A DNA stretch of 64,000 nt from JACRBR01 sp964371355 (GCA_964371355.1 CAYJMG010000001.1:1-64000), one strand, 5' to 3'; counted from the first letter of the stretch, positions 1 to 8,888 are shown. Notes: generated by a model from the letters alone, not told the origin. A program made the numbers and translations.

Positions 1-52
<52 letters not shown>

Positions 53-112
53 CTGCGGGGGGTGCTCGAGCTGAGGGCCCGCGCTACGGGGTCAGTCGGG
101 ATTCGGACGGCG

Positions 113-121
113 TGATATACT
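113..121 (+). promoter_or_regulatory. Extended -10 promoter of rpsB
   Basis: TGA followed by TATACT (116-121) matches an extended -10 element. No convincing -35 is present 16-18 nt upstream. Initiation near 128 would give a leader of about 80 nt before rpsB. It is the only good promoter upstream of the translation/isoprenoid cluster. Confidence 0.55.
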
Positions 122-151
122 CGGACGTTCTGAACTCTGTAGTCCGGACGC

Positions 152-181
152 TGGGGCCACGGCCGCTGACGCGGGGCCCCA
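152..181 (+). promoter_or_regulatory. Hairpin in rpsB leader
   Basis: TGGGGCC (152-158) pairs perfectly with GGCCCCA (175-181) across a 16-nt GC-rich loop, 29 nt before the rpsB ATG. No U-run follows, so it is not a terminator. Autoregulation of rpsB-tsf through the rpsB leader is known in other bacteria; that this hairpin acts in that way is inference. Confidence 0.35.
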
Positions 182-209
182 AATCTATGTCCGGAAGGAT
201 GGGAGACCC

Positions 210-1064
210 ATGGTCACTGAAACCGCACCTTCCCCTGTCTCGATGAAGGCCCTCCTCGAAGCGGGCGTCCACTTCGGTCATCAGACCCACCGGTGGGACC
301 CGCGCATGAAGCGCTACATTTTTACCGAGCGCAACGGCATCCACATCATCGATCTCCAGCAGACTGTCCCGCTTATGCAGCAGGCGATGGACTTCGCCCG
401 CAGCGTTTCCTCTCGGGGCGACTCCGTCCTCTTCGTCGGCACGAAGAAACAGGCCCAAGAATCGATCGAGGTCGAGGCCACGCGCAGCGGCTCGCCCTAC
501 GTCACGACCCGCTGGCTGGGCGGCACCCTTACCAACTTCCAGACCATCGAAGGCCGGATTGACTACCTCGTCCGGCTGGAGGACCGGTACCAGCGCGGTG
601 AGCTGGGTCTGCTCATCAAGAAGGAAGCCGGCAAGCTCATCCAGGAAATGGAGAAGATGAACCGCTACTTCGGCGGCATCAAGAACATGCGGCGCCTGCC
701 CGGCGCGCTGTTCATCGTCGACCCGCCGATGGAGCGCATCGCCGTCACCGAGGCGGTCCGCATGCGCATACCCATCATCGCCATGTGCGACACGAACTCC
801 AACCCGGACGAGATCGATTTTCCCATTCCGGCGAACGACGACGCCATCCGCGCCGTCAAGCTGGTCGCCAGCAAGATCGCCGATGCGATCAGCGAGGGGC
901 GCAACATCCAGAGCTACGCATCGGAGGCCACCGACACCGCGGGGCTCGATATCGGCTCCTTCACCGCATCCGGTCGCTTCACGGCGGACCCGAACGATCC
1001 GGGCCCGCAGGCTCCCGCCGCCGAAGAGCCGCCTGCTGGCGAAGCGCCGGCCTCCGGCGCATGA
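210..1064 (+). CDS. rpsB: 30S ribosomal protein S2
   Basis: Ribosomal protein S2 of the small subunit, needed for S1 docking. After a short N-terminal extension the 284-residue product carries the S2 signature LLEAGVHFGHQTHRWDPRM (about residues 16-34), then TRWLGGTLTNF, and later FIVDPP and CDTNSNP. The conserved core ends near residue 235; the last 45 residues form an Ala/Pro-rich tail beyond the usual S2 end. The ATG has GGGAG four nt upstream. It is the first gene of a nine-gene co-directional block and is followed by tsf after 71 nt containing a hairpin. Confidence 0.98.
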   Translation: MVTETAPSPVSMKALLEAGVHFGHQTHRWDPRMKRYIFTERNGIHIIDLQQTVPLMQQAMDFARSVSSRGDSVLFVGTKKQAQESIEVEATRSGSPYVTTRWLGGTLTNFQTIEGRIDYLVRLEDRYQRGELGLLIKKEAGKLIQEMEKMNRYFGGIKNMRRLPGALFIVDPPMERIAVTEAVRMRIPIIAMCDTNSNPDEIDFPIPANDDAIRAVKLVASKIADAISEGRNIQSYASEATDTAGLDIGSFTASGRFTADPNDPGPQAPAAEEPPAGEAPASGA

Positions 1065-1082
1065 CCAGACTCGTTGTACGGG

Positions 1083-1114
1083 CGAATCAGGCGGGGCGCT
1101 TCCTCGCCGATTCG
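1083..1114 (+). promoter_or_regulatory. rpsB-tsf intergenic hairpin
   Basis: CGAATC (1083-1088) pairs with GATTCG (1109-1114), and the interior GGCGGGG/CCTCGCC extends the stem around a CGCTT loop. It lies in the 71-nt rpsB-tsf gap. No T-run follows, so it looks like an attenuating or stabilising hairpin rather than a full terminator. Partial attenuation between rpsB and tsf is known in E. coli; the same role here is inferred. Confidence 0.45.
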
Positions 1115-1135
1115 GGTTAAGGAAGGAACGGTTCA

Positions 1136-1642
1136 GTGGGGATTTCAGCCGACGACGTCAAGCGCCTAAGGGAACTCACCGGCGCGGGCGTTATGGATTG
1201 TAAGCGGGCCCTGGAAGCTGCGGACGGCGACGTAGACAAAGCAGTCAAGTGGCTAAGGGAGCAGGGCGTGGCCGGCGCAGAGAAGAAGGCAGGACGCGAG
1301 ACCAGCCAGGGCATCATCGACTCCTACATCCACGCAGGCGGCCGCATCGGCGTGCTCGTCGAGGTCAACTGCGAGACCGACTTCGTCGCCCGCACCGACG
1401 CCTTTAAGTCGCTCGTCCACGATGTCGCCATGCAGATCGCCGGCATCCCGACGACGCTCGCGATCACCGAGGATCAGCTCCCGCCAGACGCCGAAGGGCC
1501 GGTCGAGGAGACGGTTCTGATGAAGCAGGCGTTCATCAAGAACTCCTCGAAGACCATCGAGGACCTGGTGAAGGAAACCATCGCCGCGACGGGCGAGAAC
1601 ATCCGCATCCGGCGGTTCACGCGATTCGAGCTGGGCCAGTAG
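1136..1642 (+). CDS. tsf: Elongation factor Ts (short form)
   Basis: Guanine-nucleotide exchange factor for EF-Tu. Residues 1-50 form the UBA-like domain (DVKRLRELTGAGVMDCKRAL), followed by the core with ETDFVART, the EF-Tu contact motif. At 168 residues it is far shorter than the E. coli protein (about 283) and resembles the compact EF-Ts of Thermus and Chloroflexota, with one core subdomain. The GTG start is preceded by AAGGAAGG at good spacing. It lies between rpsB and pyrH, the classical order. Confidence 0.97.
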   Translation: MGISADDVKRLRELTGAGVMDCKRALEAADGDVDKAVKWLREQGVAGAEKKAGRETSQGIIDSYIHAGGRIGVLVEVNCETDFVARTDAFKSLVHDVAMQIAGIPTTLAITEDQLPPDAEGPVEETVLMKQAFIKNSSKTIEDLVKETIAATGENIRIRRFTRFELGQ

Positions 1643-1668
1643 GGGCCTTCGCGGAAGGAGCGACGCCC

Positions 1669-2406
1669 GTGGGCGGTGCCCCGTACAAGCGGGTCTTGTT
1701 GAAGGTGAGCGGCGAAGCCCTCATGGGCGACCTCGCCTTCGGCATCGATCCCCCGACCGTCAACGGCATCGCGGCCCAGATCAAAGCGGCCAGCGACCTG
1801 GGGACGCAGGTTGCCGTCGTCGTGGGCGGCGGCAACTTCTGGCGCGGCGCCCAGGCCAGCCAGTTCGGCATGGACCGCGCCACCGCCGACTACGCCGGGA
1901 TGCTGGCCACGGTGATCAGCGGGCTCGCGCTCCAGGATGCCATCGAGCACGCGGGCGCCGATGTCCGCACCCAGACGGCCATCCCCATCCAGTCCGTCGC
2001 CGAGCCCTACATCCGCCGCCGCGCCATCCGCCACCTCGAGAAGGGGCGCGTCGTCATCTTCGCCGGCGGCACCGGCAACCCCTTCTTCACCACCGACACG
2101 GCCGCCGCCCTCCGCGCCGTCGAGATCGAGGCCGATGTCCTTCTCATCGCGAAGAATCGCGTGGATGGCGTGTACGACGCCGATCCCCGCAAGGTGCCCT
2201 CCGCCCGCCGCTTTTCGCGCCTCTCCTACATGGACGCGATCAGCCGGCGACTGGAGGTTATGGACACGACGGCCCTCACGCTGTGCATGGAGAACAAGCT
2301 GCCCATCGTCGTTTTCGACGTCGGCTCACCCGGCGGCATCGTCGAGGCAGCTCGCGGCGACGGCATCGGCACATCGGTCGGCGAGGTCGAGTCGCTGCTG
2401 GCATAG
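1669..2406 (+). CDS. pyrH: UMP kinase
   Basis: Phosphorylates UMP to UDP in pyrimidine nucleotide synthesis. The 245-residue product has the amino-acid-kinase fold of bacterial UMP kinases: VLLKVSGEALMG at the N terminus, VVVGGGNFWRG (the Gly-rich phosphate loop), and FAGGTGNPFFTTDTAAALRA near residue 125. GTG start with GCGGAAGGAG just upstream, 26 nt after tsf. The C-terminal VGEVESLLA ends close to the normal family length. Confidence 0.97.
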   Translation: MGGAPYKRVLLKVSGEALMGDLAFGIDPPTVNGIAAQIKAASDLGTQVAVVVGGGNFWRGAQASQFGMDRATADYAGMLATVISGLALQDAIEHAGADVRTQTAIPIQSVAEPYIRRRAIRHLEKGRVVIFAGGTGNPFFTTDTAAALRAVEIEADVLLIAKNRVDGVYDADPRKVPSARRFSRLSYMDAISRRLEVMDTTALTLCMENKLPIVVFDVGSPGGIVEAARGDGIGTSVGEVESLLA

Positions 2407-2456
2407 GCCGCCCACCAGCATCGAGGTACCATGGGCCCGCTTGGAGGAGTCTGCAG

Positions 2457-3014
2457 ATGATCGAAGAGACGCTCAAGGATGCCGAGCACCGGATGCAGAG
2501 CGCCGTCGCCGCCCTGGACCGCGAGATGAACTCCATCCGCACGGGCCGCGCGCGGCCGGCCCTGGTCGAGTCGCTCAAGGTCGAGTACTACGGCACCCCC
2601 ACCCCGCTGAACCAGATGGCGACGATCAACGCCCCCGAACCGCGGATGATCACGATCCAGCCGTTCGACAAGAGTCAGGTCGGCAACATCGAAAAGGCCA
2701 TCCAGAAGAGCGATCTTGGCCTGACACCCTCCAACGACGGCAATATCATCCGCCTGGTCATCCCCGCTTTGACGGAAGACCGCCGGAAGGAGCTGGTGAA
2801 GCAGGTGCACAAGAAGGCCGAGGAGGCACGGGTGGCGGTCCGCAACGTCCGGCGCGACTCGCTCGAGCACCTGCGCAAGGCACAGCACGACAAGACGATC
2901 ACGGACGACGACGAGCGACGGGCCCAGGACCGGCTCCAGAAGGTCACCGACAGGTTCGTCGGCGAGGTCGACAAGCACGGCCAGGCGAAGGAGAAGGAAC
3001 TGCTCGAGGTCTAG
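2457..3014 (+). CDS. frr: Ribosome recycling factor
   Basis: Splits post-termination ribosomes together with EF-G. The 185-residue product starts MIEETLKDAEHRMQSAV and contains the diagnostic LNSIRTGRA-like stretch (MNSIRTGRARPALV) and the C-terminal helix ending KEKELLEV. The ATG at 2457 is chosen over upstream in-frame starts because TTGGAGGAG precedes it at ideal spacing and because homology begins there; the reading frame is open upstream but that extension is Arg-rich noise. It follows pyrH by 50 nt. Confidence 0.97.
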   Translation: MIEETLKDAEHRMQSAVAALDREMNSIRTGRARPALVESLKVEYYGTPTPLNQMATINAPEPRMITIQPFDKSQVGNIEKAIQKSDLGLTPSNDGNIIRLVIPALTEDRRKELVKQVHKKAEEARVAVRNVRRDSLEHLRKAQHDKTITDDDERRAQDRLQKVTDRFVGEVDKHGQAKEKELLEV

Positions 3015-3095
3015 CGGAGGGAATTGGGGGTAGGGAACAGGGATAGACCCAGCATCGCCCCAACGGCCTACCGCCGCACATCGAGCACGGAAAGC

Positions 3096-3926
3096 ATGGC
3101 ACCACGACTGCTTCGGCGAGGGAAGACGGAGACGAACGCGAAGGTCTCGCCGAACGGCACTGTCGCCCGCGCCGAGCACCCCGCTCGCCGCAAGCGCCCG
3201 GCCCACGTCCCTCGCCACGTCGCGATCATCATGGACGGCAACGGTCGCTGGGCGAACGAGCGCGGTCTCTCACGGCAGAAGGGCCACCGGGCGGGCGCGG
3301 AAAACATCCGGCGCGTCATCCGCGGCATGGGCGAGCGAGGCGTCGAGGTGCTCACCCTGTACGCCTTCTCCACCGAGAACTGGACGCGCCCTCGCACGGA
3401 GGTCAGCGCGCTCATCCGGCTCATCCCGCGGTTCATCAAGAGCGAGCTTCGTGAGCTGCACGAGAATGGCGTTCGGCTTGTCCACATCGGCGACCTGCAG
3501 GCGCTGGATGCGAAGATCCGTAAGCAGGTCGAGGACGCGATCGAGCTGACGAAGGACAACCGGCGGATGACGGTCGCCCTCGCGTTCAACTATGGCGGGC
3601 GCGCGGAGATCGTGGAGGCGGTGCGCCGGATCGTCGCCGAGAGGACGCCACCGGCACGCATAGATGAGGCGCTCCTGTCGTCGCGACTCTACACCGCGGC
3701 GATCGGTGACCCGGACCTCATCGTGCGGACGGCAGGCGAAATGCGGCTCTCCAATTTCCTCTTGTGGCAGGCCGCGTACGCCGAGTTTTACTCCACGCCC
3801 GCCTTCTGGCCGGACTTCGACGCCGGCGAGATGGATCGGGCGCTGGACGCGTACGCGAGCCGCGTACGGAAGTTCGGCGCGGTCGAGCCGAAAGCCGTGC
3901 GCAACGGCGCGAAGCCCTCGAAGTGA
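3096..3926 (+). CDS. uppS: Undecaprenyl diphosphate synthase (isoprenyl transferase)
   Basis: Cis-prenyltransferase that condenses isopentenyl diphosphate onto farnesyl diphosphate to give the C55 lipid carrier for cell-wall glycan synthesis. Signature motifs: HVAIIMDGNGRWA (catalytic Asp), LTLYAFSTENWTRP, FNYGGRAEI, and PDLIVRTAGEMRLSNFLLWQ with the conserved RTxGExRxSNF. The ATG at 3096 gives 276 residues. An in-frame TTG at 3024 lies only 2 nt after a GGAGGG and would add 24 residues of no family similarity, so 3096 is preferred. cdsA follows within 8 nt. Confidence 0.95.
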   Translation: MAPRLLRRGKTETNAKVSPNGTVARAEHPARRKRPAHVPRHVAIIMDGNGRWANERGLSRQKGHRAGAENIRRVIRGMGERGVEVLTLYAFSTENWTRPRTEVSALIRLIPRFIKSELRELHENGVRLVHIGDLQALDAKIRKQVEDAIELTKDNRRMTVALAFNYGGRAEIVEAVRRIVAERTPPARIDEALLSSRLYTAAIGDPDLIVRTAGEMRLSNFLLWQAAYAEFYSTPAFWPDFDAGEMDRALDAYASRVRKFGAVEPKAVRNGAKPSK

Positions 3927-3933
3927 GTGGCGT

Positions 3934-4743
3934 GTGTTAGGCCAGCGCTTGGCCAGCGCGGCCGCCGGCGTCCCCGTCATCCTCGTGCTGATCTGGTTTG
4001 GCGGCCCGGCTTATCTGGCCGCCGTCTGCGCCGCGCTCGCGGTGGCCTCGGTCGAGTTCCAGCACGCCCAGGGCAGGCAGTGGCTCGACCCCGCCGGCCT
4101 CCTGATCGCCGCGATCGTTGCCGGCATCGCCGTGGGCGCCTACATCGGGCGCATGGAGTGGCTGCTGTGGCTCGCGGCGGGCGCGCTGATCCCCGCGCTG
4201 GCCGTGGCGGTGAACCCGGTCGACGACGAGCTGCCCCGCGCCGTCGCCTGGACATTCGGCGGCGTGGCGTACCTCGGCGTGCTGGGCAGCACGCTGGTGA
4301 TGCTGCGGCAGGTGGACTTCGACGGGCGCGACTGGGTGTACGTCGCCGTCCTCGGCACGTTCGCCACCGATACCGGCGCTTTCTTCATCGGACGCGCCAT
4401 CGGCAAGAACCTGCTGGCGCCGACGATCTCGCCGAAGAAGACGGTCGAGGGGTTCCTCGGCGGCTGGATGACCGGGTTCGCCGCCGTCGTCGCCGCCGCC
4501 TACGCCTTCCGCGGCGGGAGCGACCTCGTGTTCGAACCGTGGCACGTGGTGGTGCTGGGGCTGACGCTGCCGCTCGCGGCGACGGTGGGCGATCTGGTGG
4601 AGTCGGCGATGAAGCGCGCGCGCCACATCAAGGACGCCAGCGAGCTGATCCCGGGTCATGGAGGCGTGCTCGACCGGCTCGACTCGATCCTCTTCACCTT
4701 TCCGACGGTGTTCCTGTTCGTGGAGTACGTGATCAATAGTTAG
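3934..4743 (+). CDS. cdsA: Phosphatidate cytidylyltransferase
   Basis: Integral membrane enzyme making CDP-diacylglycerol from phosphatidate and CTP. The 269-residue product has about seven or eight hydrophobic segments. Its C-terminal signature runs SPKKTVEGFLGG, then DLVESAMKRARHIKDASE and LIPGHGGVLDRLDSILF (Asp and Lys/Arg residues of the CDP-transferase site). GTG at 3934, 7 nt after the uppS stop, is the likely start; the frame is open further upstream but only as a shadow of uppS. Its last 11 nt overlap a convergent small ORF. Confidence 0.94.
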   Translation: MLGQRLASAAAGVPVILVLIWFGGPAYLAAVCAALAVASVEFQHAQGRQWLDPAGLLIAAIVAGIAVGAYIGRMEWLLWLAAGALIPALAVAVNPVDDELPRAVAWTFGGVAYLGVLGSTLVMLRQVDFDGRDWVYVAVLGTFATDTGAFFIGRAIGKNLLAPTISPKKTVEGFLGGWMTGFAAVVAAAYAFRGGSDLVFEPWHVVVLGLTLPLAATVGDLVESAMKRARHIKDASELIPGHGGVLDRLDSILFTFPTVFLFVEYVINS

Positions 4744-4954
4744 CGGTCGCGTTGCGCAGCATCCAACGACCAATCGCCCAAAAGCTGAATAAGCCTGGCA
4801 GTAACAACACGAGCAACGTGACTTCCGTTGGAAGGTCAAGCCCCGCCCAGAGGTAGAGCGCCTCCAGCGTGAAGAACCCGATCCAGACTCCGGAAAACAG
4901 GCACACCGGGGCCAAGAGAGTTAGGGCAAGTCCCGAGGCAGCGACACGTAACAT
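4733..4954 (-). CDS. Small two-helix membrane protein, hypothetical
   Basis: A 73-residue product beginning MLRVAASGLALTLLAPV, with two hydrophobic spans (about residues 6-35 and 43-66) separated by LDLPTEV. It ends WMLRNATANY. GGAG lies only 2-3 nt before the ATG, so the ribosome site is poor. It is convergent with cdsA (11-nt overlap of 3' ends) and fills the cdsA-dxr gap. I recognise no family. Hydrophobicity argues for a real gene; a chance ORF remains possible. Confidence 0.45.
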   Translation of the reverse strand: MLRVAASGLALTLLAPVCLFSGVWIGFFTLEALYLWAGLDLPTEVTLLVLLLPGLFSFWAIGRWMLRNATANY

Positions 4955-5012
4955 CTCTCCAGTATGTGCGCCCGCGTAGGTTGTACCAAACCGCGTGTCA
5001 TACTGGGAGCCG

Positions 5013-6185
5013 ATGGCTGTAGCACCTGTTCGCGTCGCCGTGCTCGGGTCCACCGGCTCCATCGGACGCCAGACGCTCGACGTTATCCGGCAACTTCCGG
5101 GGCGCTTTCGCGTGGTTGGACTGGCGGGCGGGAACAACACCACCCTCCTGGAAGACCAGTGCCGCGAGTTCAAGCCGAACGTCGTGTGTTGCACCGACGC
5201 GGGCCAGCACATGGCCGTCAAGGCCGCGGCCGGGCCGAAGGCCCGCTGGGCGCCGCTCGAGGAGATGGCCGCCCACCCGGACATCGACGTCGTCGTCGTC
5301 GCCACCGTCGGCGCTGCCGGCCTCGGCGCGACGCTGGCCGCGCTCCGCGCCGGCAAGGCCGTCGCGCTCGCCAACAAGGAAGTGCTGGTGATGGCCGGCC
5401 ATATCGTCACTGTTGAGGCGGAGCGCGGCCACGGCGAACTGCGGCCCGTCGACAGCGAGCACAGCGCGATCTGGCAGTGCCTGTGGGGCGAGGACGTGGG
5501 GGCGGTCGAACGCATCATCCTCACGGCCTCGGGCGGTGCGTTCCGCGACCGGCCAGTGAGCGATTTGGGCCGAGTGACCCCGCGCGAGGCCCTCAAGCAC
5601 CCCACCTGGGACATGGGCCGCAAGATCACGATCGACTCCGCCACGCTCATGAACAAGGGGTTCGAGGCGATCGAGGCGCGCTGGCTGTTCAACCTCCCGA
5701 TGGACCGCATCGAGGTCGTCATGCATCGCGAGAGCATCGTCCACTCGCTCGTCGAGTTCGCCGACGGCAGCGTGAAGGCGCAGCTAGGCGAACCGGACAT
5801 GCGGCTGCCCATCCAATGCGCCCTCACGTATCCCGAGCGGCTGCCTTCGTCGGGTGTGCCGCGGCTGAACCTGGGTCGCACGAAAGCGCTGCACTTCGAG
5901 GCACCGGACCTCGGGCGCTATCCCTGCCTGCGCTTGGCGCTGGAGACGGGCGCGAAGGGCGGCTCGTGGCCGGCCGTCCTCGCCGCCGCCGACGAGGTCG
6001 CGGTCGAGCAGTTCGCCTTAGGGGCGATCGGCTTCACGGACGTCGCGAAGGTGGTGGATGCGGCGCTCTCGGCCCATACCGGGACGGCCGATCCTTCCCT
6101 GGAGCAGGTGCTCGAAGCCGATGGCTGGGCTCGGACCTTCACGCTGGACCGGTGCGGGGCACTGCAGGCGGCCGGGAGGCGCTGA
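5013..6185 (+). CDS. dxr: 1-deoxy-D-xylulose 5-phosphate reductoisomerase
   Basis: Second enzyme of the MEP isoprenoid pathway: converts DXP to 2-C-methyl-D-erythritol 4-phosphate with NADPH. The N terminus has the NADPH loop VLGSTGSIGRQTL; the metal/substrate site includes PVDSEHSAIWQCL, TASGGAFRD and WDMGRKITIDSATLMNKG, and the flexible loop MHRESIVHSLVEF. Length 390 is normal. ATG 5013 has GGGAG 3 nt upstream; an in-frame GTG at 4995 is an alternative. It works upstream of ispG in this same cluster. Confidence 0.97.
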   Translation: MAVAPVRVAVLGSTGSIGRQTLDVIRQLPGRFRVVGLAGGNNTTLLEDQCREFKPNVVCCTDAGQHMAVKAAAGPKARWAPLEEMAAHPDIDVVVVATVGAAGLGATLAALRAGKAVALANKEVLVMAGHIVTVEAERGHGELRPVDSEHSAIWQCLWGEDVGAVERIILTASGGAFRDRPVSDLGRVTPREALKHPTWDMGRKITIDSATLMNKGFEAIEARWLFNLPMDRIEVVMHRESIVHSLVEFADGSVKAQLGEPDMRLPIQCALTYPERLPSSGVPRLNLGRTKALHFEAPDLGRYPCLRLALETGAKGGSWPAVLAAADEVAVEQFALGAIGFTDVAKVVDAALSAHTGTADPSLEQVLEADGWARTFTLDRCGALQAAGRR

Positions 6186-6291
6186 ACCTGTGCGGCGGGC
6201 GGGATCGTAGTATGTAGTAAGAGCTGTCTCCCGTAATGGGAGGCCCAAGAGAGGCGCTCGCGAAGGCGGGCGCTCCGTAATGTGAGGTCAC

Positions 6292-7716
6292 TTGGACGTC
6301 CTTCTGCACTACATCCTGCCGTTCTTCGGCATCCTGCTGGGGCTCATCGTCCTGCACGAGGGCGGCCACTACATCACCGCCAAGATGTTCGGTGTCCGCG
6401 TGCTCGAAGCGGGCATCGGCCTCCCGCCCCGCATCTGGGGATTCCGCTGGCGCGACACCGACTACACCATCAACGCCATCCCGCTGGGGGCCTTCGTCCG
6501 GATGCTCGGCGAAGAGGACCCGGAGGCGCAGGAAGACGGCTCGGAGCCCGCGCGCCCCGGCGAGATGAACCCGCAGAGCCTTGCCGCGCAACCGAAGTGG
6601 AAGCGCAGCATCATCATCGGCGCGGGCGCCTTCATGAACTTCGTGGTCGCGGTCATCCTCTTCACCATCAGCCTCATGATCCCGCACCCGGAGTCGATTA
6701 GCGGTGCGCAGATCGCGGTGGTCGCGCCCGGCAGTCCGGCCGAGCGGGCGGACCTGCGGGCGGGCGACCAGATCCTTGCCATCAACGGCCGCACGACGAA
6801 CAGCACGAACGAGACCGCGTACCTCATCCAGCTTGCCCGCGGGAGCACCATTGACTTCACCGTCGAGCGCACGGATCCCACCACGAAGAACACCGAGATC
6901 CTCGAGATGTCCGTCTACGCCCGGTGGGATCCCCCGACCTATACCGACGGGTGCGGCGTCGAGCACACGCAGGGGCCTACCGGCATTCAGATCGATGCCA
7001 TCTCAAAGGCGCCATACAGTTACACGCCCGACGATCTGGCAAAGCTGAAGGTAGAAGCGAAGGACGCTGTCACCGACTACCACGGCAAGGTGACGCCGGA
7101 TTCGCCTGCGTGGTGTTACGGTGGGAGCGAGTTCGGCTTCGTAGGCTTGAGCGCGGCTAGATGCAGCGCGCTCCCGGATGACGCGCGGGCAGAGGCCGAG
7201 GCATTGAAGGTCGATCTCTTCCGCCAGGCGGCGGATCCCTGCTTCATATTCCAGCCGCCCACACCATACGAGGTCATCACTGAGAACCGCTGGGAGGCGC
7301 CATGGACCGCGACGCGCCACGCCTTCCGGCTCAGCTTCGAGTCGCTGATCCTCACGCGCAACCAGCTCTGGATGCTGATCCGCGGCTTCAACGGCTCGTC
7401 ACCGCTGACGGGGCCCGTGGGCATCGCGCAGGTGACGGGCCAGGTGGTGAAGGAGGCGGGCTGGCTGCCGCTGCTGACGCTGGCAGCGTCGATCAGCATG
7501 AGCCTGGCGCTGTTTAATGCGCTGCCTATTCCGATGGTGGATGGCGGAAGGTTGTTCTTCATTCTGATCGAGTTCCTGCGCGGCGGCCGCCGCATCGCGC
7601 CCGAGAAGGAAGCGTTGGTACACTTCGTAGGGTTCGTGGCGCTGATCCTCTTTGCGGTCGTCGTCACGTACTTCGACATTATTCGCATCGTTGGTGGAGA
7701 CAGCCTGATCCGATGA
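6292..7716 (+). CDS. rseP: RseP-family site-2 protease (M50) with PDZ domain
   Basis: Membrane metalloprotease that cleaves substrates such as anti-sigma factors within the bilayer. HEGGH at residues 22-26 lies in the first membrane helix; the third zinc ligand is in NALPIPMVDGG (Asp417). A PDZ domain lies at about 145-205. Between the PDZ and the later membrane helices is an unusual segment of about 130 residues (206-335) with four cysteines. TTG start with GAGGT 4 nt upstream. The last bases overlap the ispG ATG (ATGA), so the two are translationally coupled. Confidence 0.93.
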   Translation: MDVLLHYILPFFGILLGLIVLHEGGHYITAKMFGVRVLEAGIGLPPRIWGFRWRDTDYTINAIPLGAFVRMLGEEDPEAQEDGSEPARPGEMNPQSLAAQPKWKRSIIIGAGAFMNFVVAVILFTISLMIPHPESISGAQIAVVAPGSPAERADLRAGDQILAINGRTTNSTNETAYLIQLARGSTIDFTVERTDPTTKNTEILEMSVYARWDPPTYTDGCGVEHTQGPTGIQIDAISKAPYSYTPDDLAKLKVEAKDAVTDYHGKVTPDSPAWCYGGSEFGFVGLSAARCSALPDDARAEAEALKVDLFRQAADPCFIFQPPTPYEVITENRWEAPWTATRHAFRLSFESLILTRNQLWMLIRGFNGSSPLTGPVGIAQVTGQVVKEAGWLPLLTLAASISMSLALFNALPIPMVDGGRLFFILIEFLRGGRRIAPEKEALVHFVGFVALILFAVVVTYFDIIRIVGGDSLIR

Positions 7717-8858
7717 TGAGCCCACGCCGCCAGTCCAGGCCCGTCTTCGTCGGCGATGTGCAGATCGGCGGGGACGCGCCCATCGCCGTCCAGTCGATGT
7801 GCGCGACCATCACCGAAAACGTCGACGCCACCGTCGCGCAGCTCGACCAGCTCAAGGAGGCCGGCTGCGACGTCGTACGGATCGCGGTGCCCGACAGGGC
7901 CGCCGCTGACGCGCTACCGGAGATCGTGCGCCGGAAGCCGCTGCCCATCATCGCCGACATCCACTTCGACTACCGGTGGGCGCTCGCCGCCATCGACGCC
8001 GGCTTCGACGCGCTGCGACTCAACCCCGGCAACATCCGCGACGCCGAGAAGGTGAAGCTCGTCGCCCGGCGGGCGAAGGAGCGCAGCATGCCCATCCGCA
8101 TCGGCGTGAACGCGGGGTCGCTACCGCCGATCAGGGCGCTGGAGGATGGAGAGCTGCCGCCGTCGCTGCCGGACCGGATGGTCGAGGCGGCGCTGTGGGA
8201 GATCAAGGTCCTGAACGACGTGGACTTCGACGATATCAAGATCTCGATGAAGGCTTTCGACGTGCCAACCATGGTCGAGGCGTACCGCCGCCTGGCGCCG
8301 ATCATCCCCTACCCGCTGCACCTGGGCGTGACAGAGGCCGGCACGCCCCGTGCGGGCTCGGTCCGCAGCGCCATCGGCATCGGCATTCTCCTCTCCGAAG
8401 GTATCGGTGACACGATCCGCGTCTCGCTCGCCGCCGACCCCGTCGAGGAGGTCCCGGTGTGCTGGGACATCCTCAACTCGCTCAACCTGCGCAGGCGCGG
8501 CGCGACGCTGGTCGCCTGCCCGACGTGCGGGCGCATCGAGATCGAGCTGATCCCGCTGGCCAACAAGGTTGAGGAGTACTTCGCGAAGCGGGGCAAGGCG
8601 ATCACCGTAGCCGTGATGGGCTGCGTCGTAAACGGCCCGGGCGAGGCGAAGATGGCCGACATCGGCATCGCCGGCGGCAAGGGGCGCGGCGTCATCTTCA
8701 AGAAGGGCGAGATCGTGCGGACGGTCGACGAGCCGGAGTTCCTGAGCGCCCTGATCGAAGAGGGCGAGCGCATCATCGCCGACATCGAGGCCGGCATCTA
8801 CACGCCAGTGTCGCACACGGGGGAGGAAGTGATCCCGCTGATGGAAGTGCGGGCGTAG
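7713..8858 (+). CDS. ispG: 4-hydroxy-3-methylbut-2-en-1-yl diphosphate synthase
   Basis: Iron-sulfur enzyme of the MEP pathway that reductively opens ME-cyclodiphosphate to HMBPP. N-terminal TIM-barrel motifs include PIAVQSMCAT, EAGCDVVRIAVPD and LRLNPGNI; the C-terminal [4Fe-4S] ligands are in ACPTCGR and VMGCVVNGPGEA. 381 residues is normal for the short bacterial form. The ATG overlaps the rseP stop by 3 nt. It is the last gene of the block and is followed by a hairpin terminator. Confidence 0.97.
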   Translation: MMSPRRQSRPVFVGDVQIGGDAPIAVQSMCATITENVDATVAQLDQLKEAGCDVVRIAVPDRAAADALPEIVRRKPLPIIADIHFDYRWALAAIDAGFDALRLNPGNIRDAEKVKLVARRAKERSMPIRIGVNAGSLPPIRALEDGELPPSLPDRMVEAALWEIKVLNDVDFDDIKISMKAFDVPTMVEAYRRLAPIIPYPLHLGVTEAGTPRAGSVRSAIGIGILLSEGIGDTIRVSLAADPVEEVPVCWDILNSLNLRRRGATLVACPTCGRIEIELIPLANKVEEYFAKRGKAITVAVMGCVVNGPGEAKMADIGIAGGKGRGVIFKKGEIVRTVDEPEFLSALIEEGERIIADIEAGIYTPVSHTGEEVIPLMEVRA

Positions 8859-8864
8859 ATTATG

Positions 8865-8888
8865 GGTCGCAGGTTGTAGGTTGTTGGG
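8865..8888. repeat. Short G/T-rich direct repeat
   Basis: Imperfect tandem copies of the unit GGTTGTA lie between the ispG stop and the terminator. The same word family recurs at 18183-18217. It has no coding capacity and no known function. Confidence 0.6.
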
